Positions 1 through 12,600 of a stretch of DNA of 64,000 bases are shown piece after piece. The stretch covers positions 868,001 through 932,000 of the forward strand of contig JAWHQI010000258.1 in assembly GCA_033032865.1 (NCBI GenBank). The letters run 5' to 3'. The stretch is from Dactylorhiza incarnata (taxonomy: Eukaryota > Streptophyta > Magnoliopsida > Asparagales > Orchidaceae). A program made the position numbers and the translations under genes. Within the stretch, counting starts at the first letter, position 1. Each line of letters opens with the position of its first letter. A model generated the notes under the pieces. It worked only from the letters and a program-made list of their open reading frames with translations, had not been told where the DNA came from and ran no database searches.

Positions 1-759
1 ATGTACGGAAACCGTTGTAAGTAGGTGATCCACCGGATATGCATGTCGTCCATTCGCTTTTGACTATTAATATACTTGAGGGCTTGATGATCTGTGTACA
101 GAATGAACTCCTTATGTAAGAGGTAGTGCTCCCAATGCTTGAGGGCCCGAACGACCGCATAAAATTCTTGATCATAGGCCGACCATTTCCGCCGAGCGTC
201 ACTCAATTTCTCGTTGAAAAAGGCCACCGACCGTTTTTCTTGTGAGAGGACAGCACCAATACCAACCCCGCTGGCATCACATTGGACCTCGAACAGTTTG
301 TCAAAACTCGGTAAAGCCAGGACCGGAGCTGAGCTGAGGCGTTGCTTCATCATCTCGAATGAGCGCGTGGCTTCCTCGCCCCAAAAAAAAACGCCCCTTC
401 TTAAGGCAATCGGTCATCTGCGCCGTGATGGTGCTAAAGTCGCGGATGAAACGACGGTAGAAGGTGGCTAAGCCGTGGACGATCACAACTCCGTGAGAGT
501 TTTAGGAGTCGGCCATTCCCAAATTGCCTGGATCTTCTCATCATCAACACAGATGTTGTCTTTACCCACAATGAACCCCAAGAAGTTCAGCCGAGGTGCG
601 AGGAAACGTGCACTTTTTGAGGTGCACAAAAAGTTGATTGTCTTCTAGCACCTTCAACACTGCCCGCAAATGAGACAAGTGATCCTCTCTAGTTTTGTTG
701 AACACCAAGATATCATCGAAGTATACCACAACAAAGTGTCCCAAGAATGGCCGTAATAC

Positions 760-2187
760 CTATGTCATTAGGCGCATAAAAGTACTGGGCGCATTAGATA
801 ACCCAAAAGGCATTACCTTCCACTCAAAGAGACCGTCCGACGTTTTGAAAGCGGTCTTCCATTCGTCACCCGGCCTGATGCAGATTTGGTGGTACCCTCT
901 TCGGAGATCAATCTTGGAAAAAAGTTGAGCCTCATCCAACATGTCCAGCATATCCTCGAGCAGGGGTATGGGGAAACAGTACTTGATAGTGATCTGGTTG
1001 ATTGCGCGGCTGTCCACACACATCCTCCAAGAGCCGTCCTTCTTCGGAACCAGAAGTGTCGGGACTCCACAAGGGCTAAGGCTCTCGCTAATGAAACTCT
1101 TCCTCAACTGCTCAACCTTCTCGCGCAGTATTTGGTGCTCCTTTGGACTCATGCGGAAGTGAGGAAGATTAGGGAGGCCCGCTCCAGGAATCAAATCAAT
1201 TTGGTGTTGGATGTCCCGCAACGGAGGGGGGTTGTCGGGTAGGTCCTCCGTGGTGATGGCCTTGAACTCTTGCAATAAATTGTGCACGTCCGCCAGTGTC
1301 TCACCCGCGGTTTGCTCGCCGGTGGCATAGAGTCCGTATGGGACGAGGGCCACGACTTCATTCGCTTCCGCCATGTCTCGCGCGAACAAGGTCGGGTCCG
1401 AGTGAGTCACCAAAAGGCTATGCCCCTTGTCGGGGGCCGGGTTAGCCTCGGGTTTGCCTCCTATTCGGGCTGCGATTTGTATCTTCTTGGCGACCCAAGT
1501 GAAGGAATAGGTGTTCTCGCGGCCCTTGTACGTCACATCAGTGTCATACTGCCACGATCGCCCCAAAAGGAGGTGGCTCGCGTCCATCTCCACAACATCG
1601 CACCAAACGTCGGCCTTGTAATGTTTCCCAATGGGAACATGGACGTGCGAGCGATGTGTCACGCGAACCGAGGGCTCTCGCTGAATCCACCCGATGGAGT
1701 AAGGGTGAGGGTGGGGTTCCGTAAGCAGTTGCAGGTAATAGACCAACCGGGAGGCCACGAAGTTCTCGCAACTTCCGTTGTCTATCAACAGATCACAGAT
1801 CTTTCCCCTGATGGTGCAGTAACTCTTGAAGACATTGCAGCGTTGGACATGTTCATCCAAGCGCGGTGTGAGTAGTAGTCGGTGAACCACGCATGCGGCA
1901 AAGTCACCGTCCTCATCGTGGCCATCTACTACTTCATCCGCTCCCCCACGGTCCTCCGCTTCCTCGTCGTAATGGTCGACGGTATGGACGGGTTGACGTA
2001 GTTGCGGGCAGCGAGTGGCGATTTGACCCGGTTGTTGACATTTGAAACAGTTGAACGATGTGATCGTATCAGGCGGCCGTCCTCTAGACGCCGTGGTAGG
2101 GGCGGGGGTCCGGGCAGCGGAGTCCTTGCTAGTATCAGTCCGGGGGCCGAATGTCAAGACGTCCACCCATGGTCGGCGCCCTCCCAT
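760..2187 (-). pseudogene. gypsy A gag zinc knuckle - protease - reverse transcriptase fragment
   Basis: The longest open stretch of element A is 475 codons. It carries a CCHC-like knuckle (CFKCQQPGQIATRC) near residue 47, a protease motif (DLLIDNGSCENFV) near residue 132, and RT motifs including VPKKDGSWRMCVD, KIDLRRGYHQI and MPFGLSNAPSTF at the C-terminus. The RT continues in another frame at 744-562, where the active-site motif VYFDDILVF is seen, and further frame breaks precede an RNase H region near 300-1 that contains a [14 protein letters not shown] segment. The order PR-RT-RH is typical of Ty3/gypsy. Frameshifts between the blocks mean no functional Pol can be made. Confidence 0.85.
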
Positions 2188-2820
2188 GGTCGGCGCCCTC
2201 CCGAACGGCTTGGAGTCTTTTCCAACTGTTCGGCCTTAAGAGCCATGTTGTAAGCTTCCCCAAATGTGCGCAACACGTGATGGCCAATTTTCTCTCGGAG
2301 GGACGGACGCAGACCATGTAGGAATTGGGTGACGCGCTGTCCATCCGTCTCGGTTAACCCGTTGCGGTCCGCGAGGCGGCTTATCTCCGGTAGATATTCG
2401 GTTACTGTCTGATTGCCTTGGGAGCAACTCTGGTAGTATTGGAACAAATGTTAGTCGTAGTCGGGCGGGAGGAACTGATGCCGCAATAGTTTCTTCATCT
2501 TGAGCCAAGTTCGCACCGGGGCCTTGGCTTAACGGTTTCGGTTAAGTTGTAGTTGGTCCCACCATACGACTGCGCCAGATTTGAGACGGTAAGCGACCAT
2601 TTTCACCTGTCGGTGGTCATCCACTTCGGCCATTTCGAAAAATCGCTCCACTTCCGAGAGCCAATCCAGGAAATCTTCAATGCCCAAGTTGCCATGAAAG
2701 TGCGGAATATCAGCCCGCAGGCGATACCCCTATGGTGGATAGGGTTGTGGTTCGCCCCACTGCGGAGGGTTGGTGGCGTTGGAGGCTCCTCCTCCGAGCT
2801 AAAATCTGAGTAGAGGGGCC

Positions 2821-3995
2821 TGTTAAAAATGTGAGAGGTCAAGGAGTGAAGTAATAATGCGGAACACTTCAACAGAATCCACAAGAATGACAATCAGTGA
2901 CAATGGGAAGACAGAATAGTGCTCTTGTATTAACTATCTCTTTACAGCTCGAGACATACACGGCGAGACATGATTTATAAGAATCACAAAAGGAGAGAAG
3001 CACAAGACAAAAAATAGGTCGCCAGCAAACTGCCAAAGCAGAGACCGCCAGACCGCACGAACAGCCAAGCCGCACGGCTATCCCTGAGACCGCGCGAACA
3101 GATGACCTGCGAACTGCCAGACCGCAACCACAGACCGCACAACCTGCTGCCTTATTCAACTGCTGAAAACCAAACCTGTTCGCACTTCAAGACCGCCTGA
3201 CCGCGAGGTCGCCTGATCATAGAAGCTTCAGCGAACAGAAAACCAGAACTGCACAAGATGTCGCCAAACCGCAAACTGAGATCGCCTGACCGTTGAGGTC
3301 GCCTGATTGTCAAGTTCACCGCGAACAGCTCAAGAACTACACCACAGATCGCCCAGAGGAAAGCCGCTGGCGAACTGGTTATTCACAACTGGGAAGTCAT
3401 CAAGGAAGAAGACCGCACCTTGCTGGCCGCTAACCTGCGAACACAACAAACGGTCAAACCACTTCCAGATCGCGCGACCTCAAAGATGAGACCGGCACAA
3501 ACAACCCAAGTTGTAGTTCTTACAGTTCTCTCTGCAAATGAAGGGTCATGCACCTCTATTTATAGGCAAGCTGACGGATGTCGTCACCGCCCAAAATGAG
3601 ATACACTAACCGCCCATCAGATCGTGAGCGGTCTCACAAGACAGACCGCCCGAACTCAGCATGGCCATCAGTCCGCCTTATTATACCGCGCGGTTACTAA
3701 ACAAACTGCCCAGTCTCATAACAAGAGCAAAAACTTCTTCAGCAACCCTGATCGACCAGAACAAGTCGTCAGACCGCACGGTCACTGCAAGAAGGCAAAC
3801 CTACTTGAACATCTGGCCGACTTAGAACAAGTCGCCAGATCAATCGCGCAAGCCGCACGGTCACCTGCGGTCTCCCAGAACAGACCACCCAAGGCAAGAC
3901 CCCAGCCAGAACACCCGTGCAGACCACGCGGTCTCTGCGGTCTCCTTTCTACAGACCGCCCAGACCCCTTCCACTTCTACTTCAAAAATTCAACT
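2821..3995 (-). mobile_element. Solo LTR inserted in gag of gypsy A
   Basis: A 1,175-bp block interrupts the gag of element A and is flanked by the 5-bp direct repeat GGGCC (2816-2820 and 3996-4000). On the minus strand it starts AGTTGAATTTTTGAAG and ends TTTTTAACA, so the ends are near-inverted and one terminal base is mutated from TG. A TATAAATAGAGG box lies on the minus strand at 3564-3553, giving a U3 of about 430 bp and an R-U5 of about 740 bp. The block is full of short GACCGC-containing repeats and has no coding potential. This is what LTR-LTR recombination leaves behind. The long LTR suggests a large copia or gypsy family different from its host element. Confidence 0.8.
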
Positions 3996-4323
3996 GGGCC
4001 TGCGGTCGGGGCCGACCGGACGCGGGGGAGGGTGTTGCGGGTTTCGCCTCCGGTGGAACTGTTGACCGAAAAAAACGGTCGGCTGGAGCAGCAACGTCGG
4101 GGGTGTGTGGCGGCGGACCACGCGGATGCTGGGCGCGGGTGGGGTGCAGCTTGCCGAGGGCGGCGGTGAGGGTAGCCAACTGCGCGGTGATGTCGTTGTT
4201 GGCCGCCCAGAGGTCGGCGTTGTCCTGGGGGTTGTCTGCCATAGGCGCGAATGGAGGTAGCGCGGGGAGACGGAGGATGTGCGGACGTGCGTAGAAGTCG
4301 CGCACGCTCCCTCTGATACGAAC

Positions 4324-4717
4324 TGACGTAGAACCTGTGGAGACCTTCCGGTCTGGATCTCAACCTCGCGGAAGAGGGAACGACGGCGGACGGGAACCTT
4401 CCGGTTCGAGACTTCTCGCGCGGAAAAGTGGGGCGGCGGAGTAGGGTTTTCACCCAACATTCATTAATTCCAAAGCAAAAAGTCCCTTACAAAATAACAC
4501 TGCTCCCTCTTATATACTATGAGGGGCAGACAACTAATAGCACACCTGATGGGGGACCATCGGCCAAGCACAAGGCGGGCCCCTCTTTCGTCTATTCGCG
4601 CCGGAAGACTCCGTCGGATTGACGATCCGACCCCGCGGTTGCGTCCGGATGCGCGCCGCGAATCTTTTTCATATATTAGTTCATGTTATTTGCTTTTATT
4701 TTCATGTAATCGGCACA
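4324..4717 (-). repeat. 5' LTR of gypsy A
   Basis: On the minus strand the block begins TGTGCCGATTACATG at 4717 and ends CTACGTCA at 4324, directly before the GTATCAGAG primer-site core. A minus-strand TATATAAGAGGG box lies near 4516. The left partner LTR is outside the window, so the outer boundary rests only on the TG start. Confidence 0.55.
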
Positions 4718-6657
4718 CGGAATCCACGGCCAATCATAGCCGTTAATTCCGGGTTGCCCTAATGCTTTAAACATTATAAATAGGAGAGTTTGAGGCTTGG
4801 AAAAGGTCATTGCTGGTTTTGGAGAAGTCTATTCCCGGAACTCTGCGATCACGCCCCGGTGCCGACGCCGTGGAGCCCTAGGTGTTGACTCCTAGTGGTG
4901 GAAAATCATCCCCAAGGTAACCCTAACCCTTCCCCTCCTTTCTCCAACATCCCCGCCGTTTTCCCCTCTCTTACAGGCGCTGAACCCCCTCCCCTTGCCG
5001 CCGACCTGCTGCTGGACAGCCCCCCTGCAGAGCCTCCCTTCCTCCAGCCGCCGACCCCCGCCCCCCCTTTCCTACAGTGCCGCCGCACCCCCTCCTCCCT
5101 TCCCGCCCAGCCACCACCCCTCATACCCCCACCGATCACTCCTCCTGGTCCCTACCTACAGCCGACTCCCCCCATCTCCTTCTTCTTCGTGGAACCACTT
5201 CCGTAAATCCCCCAAAACCCTAGATCAACTCAGATCCAGGTTTTCCCCTCCCCGATCCGCTATTTCCTCCACCGTTTACCCCGTCGTTGCCCGGATCCGA
5301 TCCCTAACGTCGGATCTACCACTCCCGTGCCCGGATCTATCCGTATTTGTCCGGATCTATCCGTTTTCAGCCTTCCCTCTCCGTTTTCCACCGTGGACAG
5401 CCACCGATCATATTTCCGGACCCGGATCTACTCCCATAACCACCGGATCTTCCCCGCCTCGGACATCTCCTTTATTTTGTGGTTTGTTTGTTGTATGGAC
5501 GTTTATTTTCAGCATTGATATATTGTTTGACTATCCTATTTGTTGGAGATATTGGCTTGTGAAATGTTGTGTTGTTAGAATTTTGATTGCAGGAAAGAGC
5601 AGTCGTTTAGCGCTTATTTTCTGGCCCTCCGTTTGGAGGAAAGCCGTGCTTAATTGCTGAAATTGTAATTTGCTCTTTGTTGAATTATTAATGCGTGGGT
5701 TATGTTTCATTCGTAAAATAATTTGTTGCGCGGAAATTTGCATTCTCATATAGTGTCACCCGTGTCCACTCACCTTAGTAAGCCTACTTAGCATTGCACG
5801 CACCCTACCCTACATCAACACCAACATTAAACAGTCCGAAGAAAAACAACAAAACATAAAAAGGCGCGAAAATTAAACGACCCGCGGAATCCAAAGCGGG
5901 TCGTTCTGCTCCAACCAAGCGATCCCGGCCTCACCGTGGTCACTACCCGCGGGGTGTCCTTCATCAGCATACCTTTTGTCTTCCCTCCTAACATGGTGAG
6001 ATCATAAGGAGAATTGTGGTTAAAGCTTATGTTATGAAGCCTGAGTTTCAGATTAAAAGATGTAAATATGTAAAAGACTGAAATTTTGTGCCATCAAATT
6101 GTTAGCAGGATAATAAGAGGGGGAGAAAGTATAGAAGAGGAAATTGTACGAAAGTTGGAAGAGGGATTTAATTGTGAGGATTGATAGTCTTCCAAAAGCC
6201 TTTTGTTTTTTCTTTTTGGCATAAGAGGAAAAAAAGTCGGATTTGTATTTTTTATTGAGTTAATATATGCTTGTTTAGATCTGCTTTAGGTTACTGCACA
6301 TTTGAGCAGAGGGAAAGCTGCATGAACGTAATGCACTGGCAAGTATCATTAGGCTGATTGTTGGTTATGCTTTTTTCAATGCATTTTCTATATTTCCATC
6401 CTTATTCAACTTCATTTAGTTTTTTTCCCTCTCTTCTTTACTTCTCCATTAATTCTGCATATGTTTTTACCCCAATTCATTACTAATTTGGTAAGAACTA
6501 AGAAATGACGTGCCAAGGAAACCAAAACTTAACTATAATTGATGTCCTTGCCACTTTACTGCCACGTTCTTTATACTTGTGCTTTGTCACCATTTTCTGC
6601 ATCTCTGAAACTCTGCTTCTGTGTACTTCTCATCCTATTTTATTCTCACCTGAACAG
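4718..6657. other. ALIX intron sequence with a TATA-bearing, pyrimidine-rich repeat
   Basis: No ALIX exon is recognised here. From about 4771 there is a TATAAATAGGAG box followed by a leader-like stretch and a long C/T-rich segment (4900-5450), then AT-rich DNA. The architecture (TATAAATAG, about 40 bp later a TTGAGG-type motif, then a CT-rich leader) resembles the modules at 7690-7900 and 26290-26470. Around 5750-5830 the text about GTCCACTCACC and CACCCTACCCTACATCA weakly resembles 9800-9900. It is probably a decayed retroelement, but I cannot name the family. 5950-6657 is plain intron DNA ending in the splice acceptor before 6658. Confidence 0.4.
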
Positions 6658-9600
6658 AGGCAGCTGGAGAATCTAGGCGCACAAAGGGCAGGCTTGGAAG
6701 ATATGCTTAAAGAAATGAAAAGGAAGGTGTGCATCTTCTGGATTATTCTCTATTGCTTTTTACCTGTTTATCAGTTGTAATGTTTCTTCTAATTTAAGGA
6801 AGAAATCAGCTAGTACCCTGTCAAATGTTTACTAAAAAAGTAATTTGCTTAACCATGGAAACTGTTGGAAGTCTTTTTTTGTTGTATTTGTTTTTTTTGT
6901 GCAGTGAGTGTTTGTTTTTTGGTATGCTTCTTGAATTGGTAGTTTTATTCTTGTTCAAAGAGTTGTCTTAAGTTTATCTCAGATTTATTTGGCGAAGTTT
7001 CTACTCAAAATAGTGGACAATAAAGATAAAAATTCCCGATTATATTAAACACATTCTTATCTTAGTTCATTTTCAAATCTTCGGTTGCATATTTGCAGTT
7101 ATTCTCTTGGAACAAGTTTATATTTGTGCTCTGTTGATTGTACTTCGTATAGTGCACTGATGAGCAAGCTGCTAAGATGTAATTACTTTGGGAAATATAA
7201 AAACACTCAATTTGTTCATTGTCATATTGGATTGAAATTTGCATAGAATGCTTAAGATTAACTATACATTGTTGAGAAGTGTTCCCCGGTTCATTATTTT
7301 ATTGATGCATTCTTACAGGATGATATACTGCCAAAGCTGTTGGCTACTAGTGGATCACATGAAGATCTATTCAAGAAGGAGATAGCAAAGTATGATTCCA
7401 TCCGGGAAGATATTGCTCAAAATATTGAGGCACAAGAGCAGCTATTACTCCAAATTCAGGTAAAGTGTAACATCTTTCTGTGTCGGAGTGGCACCTTTTT
7501 TATTGCTTCTATGACAGTGCCATCATGGCACTAACCCACACTCTCGTCAATTTTTTTGATTCCTGCTTGGTCAGACGTTTTTTTTACATTTGTAATTGTT
7601 GATATTCAAAGTACTCAGTAATGTTTTTTGGAAAAGTTCAATGGAATGGACAATTTTCTCATGTAAAAGAAACGTTGATGAACACGATGATCAGAGCCGT
7701 CTATGCGGATCGACGATCTATGAATTTTAGTTTTTTTCTGTTTTTTTTTTATGTTTTAAGGGGTCATCATGATCGGAGAATCATAACCGTCCATGATGGC
7801 CTCATAGTCTATAAATAGTGATAGAAGACTCATTTAGAAGGCATTGAAAGTTGAGTGAAAAGTTCTCCTTTTGATCACCCGATGCCGAAGCCAGAAGTCT
7901 CCACAAGCACTTGGGTTCTCCTTATAATAGGGTTCCAAGAGAGGTCTTGTGGAGAGTGTTAAAAAAAGTGAAATGTATCATACATTGACGAAATCAAAGA
8001 TATGTATGCAAATTCAGTGACCAGGGCAGACGTGTTCAAAAAAACCGGGCTCGGGGGGCCGGCCCAGGCCCCGCCTGGAAAAAGCCCGGCTAGGCCGGGC
8101 TATGGGGGCCCAATAGGGCCCCCATATATATCCAAATATTGGGCCCCCATATATACCCAAAGCCCGACCCAGTGCCCGGCCCGGGCCAGGCCCGCCTAAG
8201 CCCGGGCACCGGGCCTTACCTAGGCCTGGAACCGAGGCCAAGCACCAGGCGGGATAATCCCGCCTAAACATTAAATCCCGCCTATTAGGCCGGATTTAAT
8301 TAAAATCCCGCCTATTTAAGTCGGATTTTAATAAAATTCCGCCTAAATAGGCTGGATTTATTAACCGGGCCCGGCCTGGCCCGGCCTTGGGGGCTTTGGC
8401 AGGCCCCCTGCTGGGGCTGGTGCCCAAGCCCGGCTAAACCAAGGCTCAGGCCCGGGTGACAAAAGCCCGGGCCCGCCAGGCCCGGTACCGGCCCGGCCCG
8501 GCGGGCTTTTTGGACAGGGCTAGACCAGGGTGAGGACATCTGAAGGATTAACACAGGAATTCCCTATCACTGTTGGCTTACATCAATGGTTTGTTTTAAG
8601 CCCTTATCTCTTTACCCTTATCTTAGATGAGCTCACCGGACATATTCAACAAGCAATACCGTGGTGTTTATTATTTGCAGATGATATTGTTTTGGTCGAT
8701 GAGACACGTGAGGGTGTAAACGCGAAACTTGAATCTTGGCGAGACACTTTAGAAAAGAAGGGTTTTAGGTTGAGCAGGACAAAGACAGAGTATATAGAGC
8801 TTAAATTTAGTAGTGCAAGAAGATCGGATGACTCCGTCATGAAATTGAGTGACCAAGATATTTCCCGCTTGTGAGTGCTTTAAATATCTGAGATCGATAA
8901 TTCAAAAAGATGGAGGTGTAGATAAAGATGTGATACATATAATCCAAGCAGGTTGGTTGAAGTAGAGAGACGCGTCTGGGATCTTATGTGATCGTAAAGT
9001 ACCATTAAAACTTAAAGACAAGTTTTACCGTACTGCAATTAGGTCAGCAATGCTCTATGGTTCTGAGTGTTGGGCGGTGAATGGTGTACATGAGCAAAAA
9101 ATGGGACTTGCGGAGATGAGAATGCTTAAGTAGATGTGTGGTCACACGAGACTGGATAAAATTAGAAATGAATGTATGAGGGATAAGACAGGAGTGACTC
9201 CAATTGTAGAGAAGATGCGAGAAGCTCGTTTAAGATGGTTTGGACATGTACATAGGAGACCATTAGAGGCACCTGTTAGGTGTTGTGAGAGTTTAGTCAC
9301 TAGACATGTTAAATGGGGAGGGGTAGACCAAAAATAACTTGGAATGAAACTATAAGGAAAGACATGATGTACTTACGCATTAGTGAGACTATGATTACAG
9401 ATAGGCGCAATGGAGACAAAGGATCCATATAGCCGACCCCACCATGGTGGGATAAAGGCTTGAGTGTTGTTGTTGGTCGTCAGTTGACCGCCACCGGACC
9501 TCTATTGCTACGCGAGTATTATTGTCGTGTGTTTATTTATTTATTTACTGGATATTGGATGTATATGCTATAACTACTTGGGTAATAGAACTTGTCGCGC

Positions 9601-12600
9601 TATTGTTTGTTTTCCTACTTCTTATAAGTTCTCATTGGTTAAATTATAGCAGATAAGCACTCATCGTAGAAGTGAGCGTGATTTTGCTTGAGTACTTGAA
9701 ATTAAAATTCACATTGTGTTAATTCGATATGTGTATAAAATTATAATTGCTAAGTTTTATTTCCGGGTTAATGTGAAATCGTCCACACATCATTTAGGTT
9801 GGAATTGCTTGGGTCCACTGTGCATTGTTCACTTAGGATTGTATTAGCGTCTGCACATCCCCATCACACGGCCTACCCTGCGTCAGCTTGTCTCTCATAT
9901 TGTGCTCAACACAACCAAAATGGATTTCCTTTTCAAATATAATGTATACCCTTCTTTATTTGAATCGTGATTGTGTTATGGGCGTCGCGCTCCACTATTA
10001 TCAAGTCTTACTTTGTATTTGTTATTGAGTGAGATGTTATGAGTTGTGTGCCCAATTACTATGTTGCATCTCTTATTATGCGTATTGTCTTTAGGTCGTA
10101 GTCCTCGTCTTTAAGTTTCATTATGTTTTATTATTGTGAGGTTTTAATTACGTAGTTACCCATGTATAATCTATTTAAAGCCCTTGGTTAGTGTAATGTA
10201 AAGCAATGAAAGATATTTTATTTCTCATCTTTGAATGAGATCTTGGAAGCTGTCTCTCTTGAGCACGCCCCGCTTAGGCAGCCGCGGCCAAGGTTCCGTT
10301 GTATCTCCTCCACCGTCATCTCCACCTCTGGCCACTCCGACAACCTCCGAGTGGGCCCATAATAAATTGGTATCAGAGACACCTCATCCTCTTCCGCCGA
10401 AGCTACTGTCTGTAAACCCTAAATCCTCCAAATCCGTCGGTTTTGGCAGGCGATCGAAGTCTCCAGTGATATTTCGATCCAGCGACATTCTCACATGCAT
10501 AAAGCAGCCGCTACCATTTTCGATTCTCCAGAACTTCTTCGGTTTCCGCACACGCCAAGGCACGCGCTTTCGACGCCGATCCTGCGGGCGAGGTCTCCGT
10601 CTAGCAAAAGCACGCTAACATCGCCTCCTTCCGACAACATCAACGCAATTATGCATCGTTCGGCCGTCGACGTCCTTCCAGCGTCGTCCAGGGTCGGATT
10701 CCACGCCGTCGATTTTTTCCATCCCAGCCCGCCTTAGTCGAATTCGACGCCGATTTCTACCGCATGCCTTCTTCTGCATCAACGATCCTAGCCGACCATC
10801 TTTCATCATCGAGCCGTCAACAACGCTTCTCTCAAGCCGCAAACAGGCCTCCTCGAGCCCGGAGCCTTTTTGCGCCCATTCCACCTGCCCTTTTTGAGCC
10901 CACTGCCCAGATCTCTTTTTCTCACCTTAGCAAAGACCGTCGACTGTTCTGTTAATTGCGTACTAAATTAATAGATATATTCAATTGGTTACCGTGCTCA
11001 GTAATTAATTATTTATATTCTATCCTCACAATGATCTCTACGACAGTCGCACCTTACTATGTGGAGACGCGGCTCATTCACGAGACACAATGTCTCGACG
11101 CAACCATCAACGCCCTACTCTCCGACATGATCGTCGCCCGCCAATGTAAACAATTACTCGTCATTCCACCGCCACCCCCAGCTCACGATGTTGTCACCTC
11201 ACCGCCTCTTTTGTCGGCCATCGCTCGGCCGGTCACCTCGTCGCCTCTCCTATGGACACCTACTCTGTCGGTCCCTCCAGATCCATTTCTTCAGCCAACC
11301 AACCCTAAGTCAACGCCACCATTTCTGATTGCCGCCGCTCCTTATTCGCCAGTGCAACCGCCGTCTTCGACTGTCCGCAACTGTCGGGCACCCTCTGTCA
11401 GTCCGTCCCTCGCCATTTTTTCTGCCATCGGGGAGCACACAAATACCTTGTCACTCGCTGCAGCCTTCGCTACAACAGCACGATGCCGGGAGTTGTTCTG
11501 TTGGGAAATCAAAGTGTCAGATGATCAAACAATGCATGCCTCATTCGAGCTTGGGGACAAGCTCGATTTGAAGAATGGAGATGTTATGGGCGTCGCGCTT
11601 CACTATTATCGAGTCTTACTATGTATTTGTTATTGAGTGAGATGTTATTGGTTGCGTGCCCAATTAATGTGTTGCATCTCTTATTATGCGTATTGTCTTT
11701 AGGTCATAGTCCTCGTCTTTAGGTCATAGTCCTTGTCTTTAGGTCATAGTCCTTGTCTTTAGGTTTCATTATGTTTTATTATTGTGTTGTTTTAATTACG
11801 TAGTTACCCTTATATCATCTATTTAAAGCCCCTTGGGCTAGTGTAATGGAAAACAATCCAAGATATTTTATTTCCTGTCTTTGAATGAGATCTTGGAAGC
11901 TCTCTCTCTCTCTTTCTCTTGAGCACACCCCACTTAGGCAACCGCGGTCAAGGCTTCGTAGTATCTCCCCCACCGTCAGCTCCACCTCCGGCCACTCCTC
12001 CGGCAACCTCCGAGTAGGCCCAGATTGAAGTTATGGTTTTGGAAATAATAGTGATTTAGAGTCATTAGAAAATATAAATTCAATGAAGGAATCACAGTTC
12101 AAATTCTGTTAATTTTCCTTTTCATGCCCTCATTACATTGTTTATCTTGGGATAGTCTTAACACTTTGGAAACAAGACTAGTTAGTGGCGATGATAATCA
12201 TTCAATGACCTTATATATATACATTTTTTCTTTTCTGCTCTTCATTCTTCCTAGCTAGAAAAGCGCAATATGCTTTACTACTCATGTTTAAATATCTTAC
12301 ATTGTTTATCGTGGAATTGTTTTAACACTTTGGGAACAAGACTAGTTAGTGGCGATGAGAAATATTCAATTACCTTATATATATACATATGTGCGTGTGT
12401 GTACAATTTTCTTTTCTTTTCTGCTCTTCATTCTTCCCAACTAGAAAAGTGCAGTATGCTTACTAATGTTTAAATATCTTATATTTCAGGCACAAAATGA
12501 AGACTTTGCTGCAGTATTTAATCTTGAAGATTATAAAGGTCTTCATCCCTTATCCTTTTCATTTTGTTTTGAGGTCTCATGGTATCGTGGCCTCAGGTTT

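Larger units (their letters stand above)
1..4717 (-). mobile_element. Ty3/gypsy LTR retrotransposon A, cut by window edge
   Basis: This is a degenerate gypsy element read on the minus strand. In element order I see a 5' LTR (4324-4717), an initiator-Met-type primer site (about 4306-4322, GTATCAGAG core), gag (about 4250 down to 2150, split by a solo LTR at 2821-3995), zinc knuckle and protease, reverse transcriptase (1100-560) and the start of RNase H (300-1). Integrase and the 3' LTR would lie left of the window. The reading frame changes several times (near 750, 560 and 490) and has stops, so the copy is dead. It most likely sits in an ALIX intron, because the next recognised ALIX exon starts at 6658 in the opposite orientation. 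Family assignment is firm; the clade is not resolved. Confidence 0.85.
9974..12022 (+). mobile_element. Complete non-autonomous LTR retrotransposon (ALIX intron)
   Basis: The element is 2,049 bp and flanked by the perfect 5-bp duplication GATTG (9969-9973 and 12023-12027). LTRs are 9974-10359 and 11582-12022, both TGTTATGGG...GGCCCA. The primer site ATTGGTATCAGAGAC follows the left LTR (10366-10378) and a purine tract GAAGAATGGAGA precedes the right LTR. The internal 1.2 kb has no RT, integrase or protease motif. It has a 226-codon open frame (10956-11636) that resembles no family I know. Just before the right LTR a reading [12 protein letters not shown] resembles the C-terminal end of gypsy Pol, suggesting descent from a gypsy parent. 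Confidence 0.85.

Noticed and set aside
4895..5660. Long Pro/Ser-rich open frames on + strand
   Set aside because: They arise from C/T-rich leader-like DNA; two overlapping frames are open at once, there is no known domain, and repeats of CCGGATC dominate.
8002..8554. Gly/Pro-rich frames on both strands
   Set aside because: They lie entirely within the GC-rich hAT MITE and come from GGCCCGG repeats.
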